The translations under genes were made by a program, and so were the position numbers. Below, in pieces: positions 1-7,961 of a stretch of 13,695 nt of DNA. The stretch is taken from contig DQVR01000069.1 of assembly GCA_015661645.1 (NCBI GenBank), forward strand, positions 1 to 13,695. The letters run 5' to 3'. Under the pieces are notes generated by a model, which worked only from the letters and a program-made list of their open reading frames with translations, did not search any database and had not been told where the DNA came from. This DNA comes from Pyrodictium delaneyi (GTDB lineage Archaea > Thermoproteota > Thermoprotei_A > Sulfolobales > Pyrodictiaceae). The stretch's first letter is position 1; every line of letters begins with the position of its first letter.

Positions 1-1238
1 ATGGATATATAGGCGCCGCCGTATGCCTTCCGGAGGACCACGGTTATCTTCGGCACCGTGGCCTCCGCATACGCGTAGAGCATCTTAGCGCCATGTCTTA
101 TTATGCCGCCGTGCTCCTGGCTCGTCCCCGGCATGTAGCCGGGCACGTCTACGAACGTCATCACGGGGAGGTTGAAGGCGTCGCAGAACCTCACAAAGCG
201 GGCTGCCTTGCACGACGCGTCTATGTCTATCGCGCCGCTCATAACAAGGGGCTGGCTAGCCACCACACAGACTGGTATGCCGCCGAGCCGGGCGAATGCA
301 GTCACTATGCTTGTGCCCCACTCGCTCTGAACTTCAAACAGGCTACCAGCGTCGAATACACGCTCCAGCACCTCTCTCACGTCGTAGGGCTTCATCGGGT
401 CCGGAGGTATGATGGCGTCGAGTTCCGGGTCCTGACGGTCCACCGGGTCCCCGGTGTCCTCTATGGGGAGAGGCGCCTCGTTGTTGTCGGGCAGGTAGCT
501 GAGGAGGCGCCGGACGGTCTCGAAGGCCTCCTCTTCGCTAGAGGCGCGGAAGTGTGCGACCCCGCTCCGCTCGCTGTGCACTCGCGCACCGCCTAGCTCC
601 TCGAAGTCTACATCCTCGCCGGTGACCTCCCGCACGACGTCGGGCCCGGTTATGAACATGTAGGTTACCCGGTCGACGACCACCGTGAAGTCCATGAGGG
701 CTGGGGCGTAGGCTGCACCGCCCGCCGAGGGGCCGAGGACGAGCGATATCTGGGGGATTACACCGCTAGCCTGTATAATCGCGTTGAGTATCCGGCCGAC
801 GCCGTGGAGCGCGGCGACACCCTCCTGGATACGAGCGCCGCCGGAGTCCCACATACCTATGACAGGGACGCCGCTCTTCACCGCTAGCTCTATGGTGCGC
901 ACTATTTTCTCGGCGTGCATCTCGCCTATACTACCACCCATCACCGTGAAATCCTGGGCGAACACGTAGACTGGACGGCCGTTGACCCGGCCGAAGCCCG
1001 CTACTACGCCGTCGCCTGGCACCCGGCTCTTATCGAGGCCGAAGAGGCTGCTACGCGTAGTCACTAGCCAGCCTATCTCCTGGAAGCTGCCGTGGTCGAG
1101 TAGCGCCTCTATCCGCTCGCGGGCTAGCAGCTTGCCCTTCTCGCGCTGCCTCCTCACCTTATCGGGCCCGCCGCCCTCCATGGCGCGGCGGCGGAGTTCG
1201 CGCAGCTCCCGGAGCTTCTCCTCGACACCTGTCTCCAT
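1..1238 (-). CDS. pccB: Acyl-CoA carboxylase carboxyltransferase (beta) subunit, 3' end cut by window
   Basis: The family transfers the carboxyl group from carboxy-biotin to an acyl-CoA (acetyl- or propionyl-CoA) and works with a biotin carboxylase and a biotin carrier protein in the cytoplasm. I translated 412 residues of a family that is usually about 510-530 long, so roughly the last fifth lies outside the window. Visible landmarks are GGARIQEGV at about 133, LGPSAGGAAYAPAL shortly after, TGEDVDFEELGGARVH at about 205-221, and AYGGAYIS at the cut edge, all typical of the crotonase-like N and C halves. The ATG at 1238 has an AGGAGG ribosome site at 1255-1250. It lies 86 bp behind the M42 gene with no clear TATA box between, so co-transcription is likely. 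Substrate (acetyl, propionyl or methylmalonyl) cannot be decided; biotin partner genes may follow outside the window. Confidence 0.93.
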   Translation of the reverse strand, partial: METGVEEKLRELRELRRRAMEGGGPDKVRRQREKGKLLARERIEALLDHGSFQEIGWLVTTRSSLFGLDKSRVPGDGVVAGFGRVNGRPVYVFAQDFTVMGGSIGEMHAEKIVRTIELAVKSGVPVIGMWDSGGARIQEGVAALHGVGRILNAIIQASGVIPQISLVLGPSAGGAAYAPALMDFTVVVDRVTYMFITGPDVVREVTGEDVDFEELGGARVHSERSGVAHFRASSEEEAFETVRRLLSYLPDNNEAPLPIEDTGDPVDRQDPELDAIIPPDPMKPYDVREVLERVFDAGSLFEVQSEWGTSIVTAFARLGGIPVCVVASQPLVMSGAIDIDASCKAARFVRFCDAFNLPVMTFVDVPGYMPGTSQEHGGIIRHGAKMLYAYAEATVPKITVVLRKAYGGAYIS

Positions 1239-1324
1239 GACCGGCTCTGCCTCCTACTAGAGGTGACCTCCGGCTGCACGGAAACCAGCCAGGCGCTACG
1301 CGTGGTGGCGCCGGCTCCGCGGGG

Positions 1325-2437
<1,113 letters not shown>

Positions 2438-2483
2438 AGCAGCGCCACCTCCTCACGCTAGGAGAGCACGAGCCGAGGCTATT

Positions 2484-4664
2484 ATGCCGAGAGCCCTCCA
2501 CGGCCCCCTGGGGCAGAGGGCAGTGGCCGGTATCACTGCCGTGCTCCGGAGCTGGCTAGAGGAGCTACAGGCCACCGGCGGGTACCGTGGCCTGGTGGTG
2601 CTCCACTCCGTCTCACCGGTCTACGCGGGGAGCCTACTAGCACGCATCCTCCGCGACGTGTACGGCGACGTGCTCTGCGTCGCGCCCCACGAGGCCCGGA
2701 AGCCTCTCCGGGGCGACTGCAGCAGGCTCGAGAGCCTAGGCGCAATAGACCGGCTGCTCGGGACCGAGAACAGCTCTGTAGTCCTCGTCGTGCCGCGGCT
2801 CCTACGGCCCAACCTGCTGGCCGCTGCTGCTGAGACCGTGCGTGGCGGCGGCGTAGTAGCACTGGCTGTACCGCCTCTGGGGGAGTGGAGGCCCGGCGGA
2901 GACGAGAGTATAGGCGCCTATCGCCGCTACCTGGTCAACAGGCTAGGCACCGCGAGGGCGCTGTTCTGGGCCGACTACGACGCTGGCATCGTGTACCGGC
3001 AGGCGCTACCGTCGGGCCGGGCCCAGGCGCCGCCGGGCCCCGAGGGCTACCGGGCCCGTAGCCCGGTCCACCGCCGCCTCCTAGAGGCGGCCGCCACTCT
3101 CGACCAGGCCCGCGCGCTTGACGAGATAGTCCTCCACATCCGTAGGAGAGGGCGCAGCGTGCTCGTCACCGGGGACCGTGGCCGGGGCAAGTCGGGGCTA
3201 CTAGGCCTGGTAGCAGCCTACCTCGCGGCTAGCCACATGGTCGGCTTCGTCCCCGTCACAGCGCCGAGCCCCGGAAGCGTGCAGGGATTCTTCCGGGTAC
3301 TCGACGCGGCGCTTGCTAGGCTCGGGGTACGCTACTGGACCATAGAGCGTGGCGGCCTCGTGCTCGGCGTCGCTGGGCCCTGGTTCCACTTCCGCTACCA
3401 CACGCCGGACCGCGTGGAGCCGGGCGCCTTCACCATAGTGGACGAGGCCGCTGCGCTCGGGCCTATGAGGCTGAGGCGCCTCGCATCCCGCAGCCCCAGG
3501 CTGCTAGCAGCCACGACGATACACGGCTATGAGGGGAGTGGCCGGGTACTCGCGAAGATTGTGGAGGCTATACTGCCGGAGCCCCGGCTCGTGGTAGGCC
3601 TAGAGTACCCGGTCCGCTACCCGCCGGGTGACCCCCTGGAGGAATGGCTCTACGAGACGTTCGTGCTCCGGGCCGAGGTTCCCCCGCCGCCGCGCTGGCC
3701 CCCGGGGAGGCTCGAGGCTCTCGAGCTGGACCGGGTAAGGCTAGCAGACGACTACACGCTATTGTCAAGGATCTACGGGATACTGGTACAGGCCCACTAC
3801 CGAAACGAGCCGGACGACCTAGCACTCATTCTGGATGCGCCGCACCACCGTCTCTACGCGCTCCTAGCCGACGGCACGCCCGTGGCCGTCGCGGATGCCT
3901 CCCTGGAGGACTGGGGTACCGCCTACGAGGCCCGGATAATGCCAGACCTCCTGGCTCAAGCGTCGCCAAGCGCCAATAGGACCCGGGGCATGCGTGTGGT
4001 TAGGATAGCTGTGCACCCCGGGCTACAGCGCCGCGGGCTAGGCACCCGCCTACTACGCCACGTGGAGGAACAGGCTCGCGGCATGGAGCTGGACTGGCTT
4101 GGTGCCGTCTTTGGGCAGCCAGATGTGCTCGGCTTCTGGCGCCGCAACTGCTTCTACGTGGTCTACGTGTCGCCGCTGCCCAGCAAGGCAACCGGAGAGC
4201 ACAACATAGCCGTAGCTAAGCCCCTATCCGGCCTCGGCGAGGAGGTAGTTCTAACCGCTGCACGGGATACACTGCGGAAGCTGCTTCTAGCCGGGCACAG
4301 TCTCTACCGGGGCCTCACAGCCGAGGCCTACACAGCCGTCCTCGAGGGCGCCCCGGAGCTAGCCCAGCAACCGCTAGCAGGCCTCACCGAGGAACAGCAG
4401 CACCGCCTAAGCCGGGCCCTCGAGGGCCAGCTAGACGTAGAGGCTGTACTCGACGTGCTGTGGCTACTACTGGTCAACCACGTGCTAACCAGCGGCGGGC
4501 TCCGGGAGCCCTTCGAGGAGAAGGACCGCTGGATCGTGGCCGCGCGGGTGCTCCAGGGCAAGACCATGAGCGACATCGCTGCCGGGCTCCATATATCCCT
4601 CCAGGAGGCCCGGGAGAGTCTACGCCGAGTACTAGAGCAGCTCGCCGCGATACAGCACTTATAG
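2484..4664 (+). CDS. tmcA: tRNA(Met)/RNA cytidine acetyltransferase TmcA
   Basis: TmcA makes N4-acetylcytidine with acetyl-CoA and ATP, classically at the wobble C34 of elongator tRNA-Met; archaeal homologues also acetylate many rRNA and tRNA sites in hyperthermophiles. The 726-residue protein shows the N-terminal DUF1726-type region (about 20-200), an RNA-helicase-like ATPase with Walker A GDRGRGKS at 230-237 and Walker B IVDEAA with Asp320, ATTIHGYEGSGR soon after, then a GNAT domain with RIAVHPGLQRRGLGTRLL from about residue 507 (acetyl-CoA loop QRRGLG) and FWRRNCFYVVYVS. A helical tail ends the protein. I chose ATG 2484; the frame is open back to a TTG at 2400, but that start would lie inside the M42 gene and add a low-complexity, family-atypical 28 residues. 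The Shine-Dalgarno signal at 2484 is weak (gagg about 7 bases upstream), so the start is the least certain part. Confidence 0.93.
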   Translation: MPRALHGPLGQRAVAGITAVLRSWLEELQATGGYRGLVVLHSVSPVYAGSLLARILRDVYGDVLCVAPHEARKPLRGDCSRLESLGAIDRLLGTENSSVVLVVPRLLRPNLLAAAAETVRGGGVVALAVPPLGEWRPGGDESIGAYRRYLVNRLGTARALFWADYDAGIVYRQALPSGRAQAPPGPEGYRARSPVHRRLLEAAATLDQARALDEIVLHIRRRGRSVLVTGDRGRGKSGLLGLVAAYLAASHMVGFVPVTAPSPGSVQGFFRVLDAALARLGVRYWTIERGGLVLGVAGPWFHFRYHTPDRVEPGAFTIVDEAAALGPMRLRRLASRSPRLLAATTIHGYEGSGRVLAKIVEAILPEPRLVVGLEYPVRYPPGDPLEEWLYETFVLRAEVPPPPRWPPGRLEALELDRVRLADDYTLLSRIYGILVQAHYRNEPDDLALILDAPHHRLYALLADGTPVAVADASLEDWGTAYEARIMPDLLAQASPSANRTRGMRVVRIAVHPGLQRRGLGTRLLRHVEEQARGMELDWLGAVFGQPDVLGFWRRNCFYVVYVSPLPSKATGEHNIAVAKPLSGLGEEVVLTAARDTLRKLLLAGHSLYRGLTAEAYTAVLEGAPELAQQPLAGLTEEQQHRLSRALEGQLDVEAVLDVLWLLLVNHVLTSGGLREPFEEKDRWIVAARVLQGKTMSDIAAGLHISLQEARESLRRVLEQLAAIQHL

Positions 4665-4668
4665 TATA
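4659..4668 (+). promoter_or_regulatory. TATA-like promoter for the surface-protein gene
   Basis: The A/T-rich string ttatagtata overlaps the tmcA stop codon and stands out in GC-rich surroundings. With an archaeal spacing of about 25 bases, transcription would start near 4690, giving a leader of about 30 bases that includes the ribosome site gaagga at 4706-4711. It suggests the next gene is not only read through from tmcA. Assigned by eye. Confidence 0.45.
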
Positions 4669-4720
4669 TCGCTGGGCCGCTTTACCTGTACTCTTACCGG
4701 GACGCGAAGGAAGAGCCGCT

Positions 4721-5473
4721 ATGACAACAACCACTGTACTACATCTTGCTATACTTCTCTACGCGCTAGCCCCGGTCGCAGTAAGCATAGTCAACTCCAC
4801 CTGCAGCCTACAAGCCGTAGCCACTGCCGAGCTAGTTGAACCCCTGCCCGGCGTAGCCACCGGCTACCGGGCAACCATAACCATATGCCTAGACACCAGC
4901 GCCGCTGTGCACGTCGAGGCAAAGCCCAGCGAGGTGCACGCCTACATTATCCCGCTCCAAGTAGAGCAGCTCAATGATACATGTTTGAGAGCCTATACGG
5001 CAACAGTGCTGCCGCTCAACACCGGGCTAGAACTAGTAGTAGACACGGCTAGCTGCAGAGCTGTACTGCATGTCACATCCCCGGAGCTGGCTAGAAGCCC
5101 ACCCCTTGAAGGAGACACTATTAGTAGCGCCAACACTACCCCTGGCCACGAGCAGACAGCTCACAGGAGCAGCCAAGCGGACACCATTGTGGACCCCCTA
5201 CACCTTCTAAACCCCGAGCCAAACCCGGGAGAACCACCTAAAGCCAACGTTATGCCAGTAGCCGCGCCAGCAGCTATGGAGCAGGTACAAGCTACTGGCA
5301 TAGATGCAGGCATTTCCACTGCAGGGCCCCAAGACAAGACAAAAGAGAGAAGTATACCCTCCTCCTTGGCCCCTACGGCACTGGTTATCGGCTCCGTAGC
5401 GCTCTTACTAGACTATTTATTAGATTATCTATCTTGCTCTCAACCTTCTTGGCTACAGAGGAGGGAAGCATAG
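4721..5473 (+). CDS. Predicted single-pass surface/exported protein of unknown family
   Basis: I do not recognise this 250-residue protein. Its architecture is clear: a signal-peptide-like hydrophobic segment at about residues 5-24, an ectodomain at about 25-115 with four cysteines (in NSTC, TICLD, NDTC and TASC) that could form two disulfides, a Pro/Ser/Thr/Asn-rich low-complexity stalk at about 120-215, and a C-terminal transmembrane segment from about 217 to 237 followed by a short basic tail. N-glycosylation-type sequons occur (NST, NDT, NTT). Such a layout is common for archaeal cell-surface proteins anchored at the C terminus. The ATG at 4721 is preceded by gaagga nine bases upstream and by a TATA-like box; the frame is open back to 4460 but that part lies inside tmcA. 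The last 29 codons overlap the opposite VTT gene. Function unknown; existence as a gene is likely because of the signal-stalk-anchor order. Confidence 0.7.
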   Translation: MTTTTVLHLAILLYALAPVAVSIVNSTCSLQAVATAELVEPLPGVATGYRATITICLDTSAAVHVEAKPSEVHAYIIPLQVEQLNDTCLRAYTATVLPLNTGLELVVDTASCRAVLHVTSPELARSPPLEGDTISSANTTPGHEQTAHRSSQADTIVDPLHLLNPEPNPGEPPKANVMPVAAPAAMEQVQATGIDAGISTAGPQDKTKERSIPSSLAPTALVIGSVALLLDYLLDYLSCSQPSWLQRREA

Positions 5474-6122
5474 CCAAGAATACCTGCTTTATCATCTCTA
5501 TGAAGGCGAGGACAGGGCCCTCTTCGTTGTAGACTTCTATGATACGCTTCCAGTTCATCCTAGCCACTATGATGGTGACTATTATGCTGCCTATGACCAG
5601 GCCGGCTACAACCCTAGGGTCGAAGCCGCCCTGCTCAGAGCCTACTAGCGACGCTACTACGTCGCCGAAGAGCACCGCGAGAGAGGTTATCACTATCTTG
5701 CCGAGCGTCACTGCAATGAAGAAGAGTACCGGGCTATAGCCCGTCATGCCCACGGGTATGTAGAGTATATCGTCGGGCAGGGGGAGCGCGGCGAACAAGA
5801 AGACCGCGATGAACACACCGCGGCGAAAGGCCTTTGCGAACAATTCCACGTTCTCCCTAGTATGCTCGGGCAGTATGCTGTGCACACCACGGCCCAGCAG
5901 GTAGACCACCACCTTGCCCAGGCCCGCGCCGACACCACCCGCTATAGCAACCAGCAGCTTGTCAAGGGTATTCGTGAGCGCTGCACCGTATCCGGCAATG
6001 ATTATTAGGTAGGGGACCGTCATATAGGGTATAGCGTTGCTCACAAGCGCTATGAAGAATGCGCCCATTATCGTGCCATAATTGGAAAAGAACGCCACAG
6101 TAGCATTGAGTATGTCCGACAT
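5385..6122 (-). CDS. VTT (SNARE-associated/DedA-like) integral membrane protein
   Basis: The protein has several hydrophobic segments and the VTT/DedA family pattern: the re-entrant-loop motif LPLPDDILYIPVGMTGYSP, a glycine-rich stretch GGVGAGLGKVVVYLLGRG, and a following LGKIVITSL helix. Bacterial and eukaryotic relatives act in lipid (undecaprenyl-phosphate or phospholipid) translocation and membrane homeostasis; the archaeal substrate is unknown, so only a membrane transport role is inferred. I prefer ATG 6122 (245 residues, MSDILN) with a GGAGTG-like signal about ten bases upstream; in-frame ATGs at 6149 and 6203 are possible but add non-hydrophobic, family-atypical residues. The basic C-terminal tail (KKVESKIDNLINSL) is encoded opposite the anchor of the neighbouring surface protein, an 89-bp tail-to-tail overlap. 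Confidence 0.85.
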   Translation of the reverse strand: MSDILNATVAFFSNYGTIMGAFFIALVSNAIPYMTVPYLIIIAGYGAALTNTLDKLLVAIAGGVGAGLGKVVVYLLGRGVHSILPEHTRENVELFAKAFRRGVFIAVFLFAALPLPDDILYIPVGMTGYSPVLFFIAVTLGKIVITSLAVLFGDVVASLVGSEQGGFDPRVVAGLVIGSIIVTIIVARMNWKRIIEVYNEEGPVLAFIEMIKQVFLAMLPSSVAKKVESKIDNLINSLVRALRSR

Positions 6123-6236
6123 ATCGCTCCACACTCCAGGGGCTACCATCCTACCGTCTAGAGGGCTTCTCCCCGCACACCACGGAGCAAATACCGGACA
6201 CACAGAGCCTTACAGAGGCGCCTCAAAACCACTACC

Positions 6237-6257
6237 TAAGGGCCGCAGCGGCCTTTA
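6237..6257. repeat. Near-perfect 21-bp inverted repeat
   Basis: The two arms are ten bases each around a single central base (core ggccgc-a-gcggcc), with one mismatch that is a G-U pair in RNA of one polarity. It is about 115-135 bases upstream of the chosen VTT start. The one-base centre makes it more like a dimeric DNA-binding site than a good RNA hairpin, although a smaller loop-opened hairpin is possible. Confidence 0.6.
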
Positions 6258-6259
6258 GA

Positions 6260-6288
6260 GCCTGGAGCCGCTACAGGGAACGCCAGGC
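6260..6288. repeat. Stem-loop, 6-bp GC stem with 17-base loop
   Basis: GCCTGG at 6260-6265 is the perfect reverse complement of CCAGGC at 6283-6288. It directly adjoins the 21-bp inverted repeat, so the putative VTT leader could fold into two successive structures. No known riboswitch is recognised. Confidence 0.4.
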
Positions 6289-6321
6289 CCGCCCACTCTT
6301 ACACCAGGGGCCGCAGCTAGC

Positions 6322-6328
6322 TAATAAA
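6322..6328 (-). promoter_or_regulatory. Candidate TATA box for the VTT gene
   Basis: On the minus strand this reads tttatta within gccggtttattagc, the only A/T-rich block in the interval. A start about 25 bases downstream (near 6298) would give the VTT gene an unusually long leader. A closer, less obvious promoter cannot be excluded. Confidence 0.35.
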
Positions 6329-6415
6329 CCGGCGCCGACACTGCTCTAGCCTTAGCGGCGGGATGCCGACTGCAGACGCGGCTGAGTCTCTCCTGGTGCT
6401 GAGGCCCTCGATCGC

Positions 6416-6940
6416 TCACCGCCGCCTCTTAGAGCGGAGCTTCTCGGCCCACTGGCGGGCCTCACGGAGGGTCTCCTCTATACCCCTCCAGTGGCCCCCG
6501 CGCCAGTACACCTGGCTGCAGCCCGTGCATACCCAGAACTCGTCGTAGGCCTCGTAGACCCTAGGCGGCACTCTGCCCTTGACCTCATCCTTCGAGGCGC
6601 TGCGGAGCGGGCTATTACAGACCGGGCAGCGGCTCCGTTCCGGTATTATCTCGAGAGGTATGCCATACCGGAGACTGAGGACAGCCAAAGCTCTGGCAAC
6701 ATCATCGTTCACGAGCACAGCGTCAAGGCCGCGGCGCCTGGCCCTATTGAGTAGGCCACGATCCCTCGTGACTATTATTCGGCGAGAGCTCTCCGCCTCC
6801 TCGACTATCCGCGAGTCATGCCACCCCTTAGCGTATATTGTGTCACAGCCTATCATCCTTAGCCATCTAGCCAGGCTCCCCAGCATAGAGTCCACTATGA
6901 ACCTGGCAGCTCTCAGCCGTACTTCCAGCCTTGACGACAA
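6416..6940 (-). CDS. Mut7-C RNase domain protein with zinc ribbon
   Basis: The 174-residue protein matches the stand-alone archaeal Mut7-C family (PIN-like fold fused to a zinc ribbon), predicted to be a metal-dependent RNase. The N-terminal half has FIVDSMLGSLARWLRMIG with Asp17 and RIIVTRDRGLL with Asp60, the acidic residues of a PIN-like active site. The C-terminal half has Cys105/Cys108 (CPVC) and Cys138/Cys141 (CTGC) for one zinc, then QVYWRGGHW, a family signature. The tail is basic (KLRSKRRR), suiting RNA contact. The start is TTG at 6940, the first start after an in-frame stop, with ggaggc about 12 bases upstream; it adds about 12 residues to the usual family start. The RNA substrate is unknown. 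It is on the same strand as, and downstream of, the CBS cluster, but separated by a terminator-like hairpin. Confidence 0.88.
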   Translation of the reverse strand: MSSRLEVRLRAARFIVDSMLGSLARWLRMIGCDTIYAKGWHDSRIVEEAESSRRIIVTRDRGLLNRARRRGLDAVLVNDDVARALAVLSLRYGIPLEIIPERSRCPVCNSPLRSASKDEVKGRVPPRVYEAYDEFWVCTGCSQVYWRGGHWRGIEETLREARQWAEKLRSKRRR

Positions 6941-6983
6941 GGGGTAGCGCCGCCTCCTTCACTCCCTCAACAAGCCCGAAGAA

Positions 6984-7012
6984 CTAAAGTTAAGCCAGGA
7001 GCCCCTCTTATA
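6984..7012 (-). promoter_or_regulatory. Candidate promoter region of the Mut7-C gene
   Basis: Two A/T-rich blocks occur on the minus strand: tataag at 7012-7007 and ttaacttta at 6992-6984, about 70 and 48 bases before the TTG start. Either could serve as a TATA element; I cannot choose between them by eye. Confidence 0.35.
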
Positions 7013-7042
7013 CGCCCAACCCGGCATAGGCACCAGCATACA

Positions 7043-7092
7043 GAATAAAGACACAGCCCCTAGGGTCTACCTAGCGCCGTCCCTAAGGGGCT
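7043..7092 (-). terminator. Hairpin plus T-rich tract closing the CBS cluster
   Basis: On the minus strand, AGCCCCTTAGGG (7092-7081) pairs with CCCTAGGGGCT (7065-7055), an 11-bp stem with one bulged base and a 15-base loop. A T-rich tract (gtgtctttattc) follows at about 7054-7043. The stem begins within the stop codon of CBS-E. The layout is that of a bacterial intrinsic terminator; archaeal polymerase mainly needs the U-tract, so the long stem may also protect the mRNA 3' end. Confidence 0.6.
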
Positions 7093-7903
7093 ACTGTCCC
7101 CTCATCGCGACGAGCTTGACCAGCTCGTTTAGGGTTATTATGCCTACTAGCCTGTCTTCGTGAACCACTACTGCGCCCTTCGATTTCTTTGCCTTCATCT
7201 TCTCTAGGGCCTCAGCTACACTACTGTCCGGCGATACCGTCGGTGGACGTAGCCTCATTATGTCATCCACTAGGAGGTGCTCTATACGTTCCTTACGATA
7301 CTTTTCTGGCACTATGTCGTGGAATGCTAGGAAGGCGTCAGCAATCTCGTCGGCAGTTATGTAGCCTACTAACCGGCCCTCCTCGTCAAGCACTGGTAGG
7401 AAGAGCACATTGTAGCGTAGCAGGAGCTGCCTAGCATGCAGCACCTTGTTAGTTGTCCTTAGCGCCTCGGGTACCGTAACCATTACGTCTACTGCCTTCA
7501 CGTCTGCACCTATCTCCTCGACTAGGTTCGCTACCTCCCAGCGCGTCACCAGGCCGACTACCTTCTCGTCTTCAACTACTGGGAGGCTTCCCACATTCTC
7601 GTCTATCATGCGCTGAGCTACTACCGCCGCGTCGACGTCGGGCTCTACGGTCTTCGGGTCAGGAGTCATGAAGCTCGATACATGCATCCTTCCGACGGCT
7701 ACGTTGCGGGTACGGAGCGTAGCTAGCTTAACCATTATATCCTTTTTAGTCATTATTCCTACAAGCTTCTCGTCCTCGAAGGCCAATACACGGTCGCTAT
7801 CATATTTTCTCATAACGCGTACAGCATGCTCCAGCGTCTCATCCTTATCTACAGCCGGGTAGTCTGTCTGCATTATGTCCCGAGCCTTTCTCGCCACAAC
7901 CAT
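7091..7903 (-). CDS. Four-CBS-domain protein (CBS-E)
   Basis: This 270-residue protein consists of four CBS repeats (about 5-62, 73-130, 135-192, 210-267), which pair into two Bateman modules that usually bind adenine nucleotides or other ligands. No effector domain is attached. The ribose-contact motif G-h-h-T-x-x-D is complete only in repeat 1 (GIMTKKD, 49-55); repeats 2-4 read GLVTRWE, GYITADE and GIITLNE, so Thr is kept and Asp is Glu three times. Between repeats 3 and 4 lies a charged linker, FHDIVPEKYRKERIEHLL. I prefer ATG 7903 because a gggggtg ribosome site lies 8 bases upstream; the GTG at 7912 would overlap that site. It follows CBS-D by 58 bp, probably in the same transcript, and ends in a hairpin terminator. 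Confidence 0.92.
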   Translation of the reverse strand: MVVARKARDIMQTDYPAVDKDETLEHAVRVMRKYDSDRVLAFEDEKLVGIMTKKDIMVKLATLRTRNVAVGRMHVSSFMTPDPKTVEPDVDAAVVAQRMIDENVGSLPVVEDEKVVGLVTRWEVANLVEEIGADVKAVDVMVTVPEALRTTNKVLHARQLLLRYNVLFLPVLDEEGRLVGYITADEIADAFLAFHDIVPEKYRKERIEHLLVDDIMRLRPPTVSPDSSVAEALEKMKAKKSKGAVVVHEDRLVGIITLNELVKLVAMRGQ

Positions 7904-7961
7904 GGCGTCCACACCCCCTTTCCGGGTTTCCTTGGCTTCGCGGTCCTAAGGACACCCATAG

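Larger units (their letters stand above)
6123..6415. other. 293-bp non-coding interval with inverted repeats
   Basis: No credible small gene or tRNA is visible here; the plus-strand frame starting at 6363 is a shadow of the Mut7-C gene. The stretch holds a TATA-like box on the minus strand and two inverted repeats described separately. If the TATA box is used, the VTT gene would have a leader of about 175 bases that includes both repeats. I looked for C/D-box and H/ACA signatures and found none convincing. Confidence 0.5.

Noticed and set aside
93..969. Plus-strand open frames opposite pccB
   Set aside because: They are antisense shadows; the minus-strand frame reads continuously with conserved carboxyltransferase motifs.
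6123..6203. Longer VTT protein from ATG 6203 or 6149
   Set aside because: The added residues are not hydrophobic or family-like; ATG 6122 has a usable upstream signal. The 6149 start cannot be fully excluded.
6690..6720. C-box-like string (gatgatg on the minus strand) suggesting a C/D-box sRNA
   Set aside because: It lies inside the Mut7-C coding sequence (LVNDDVARAL) and no properly spaced D box or guide layout was seen.
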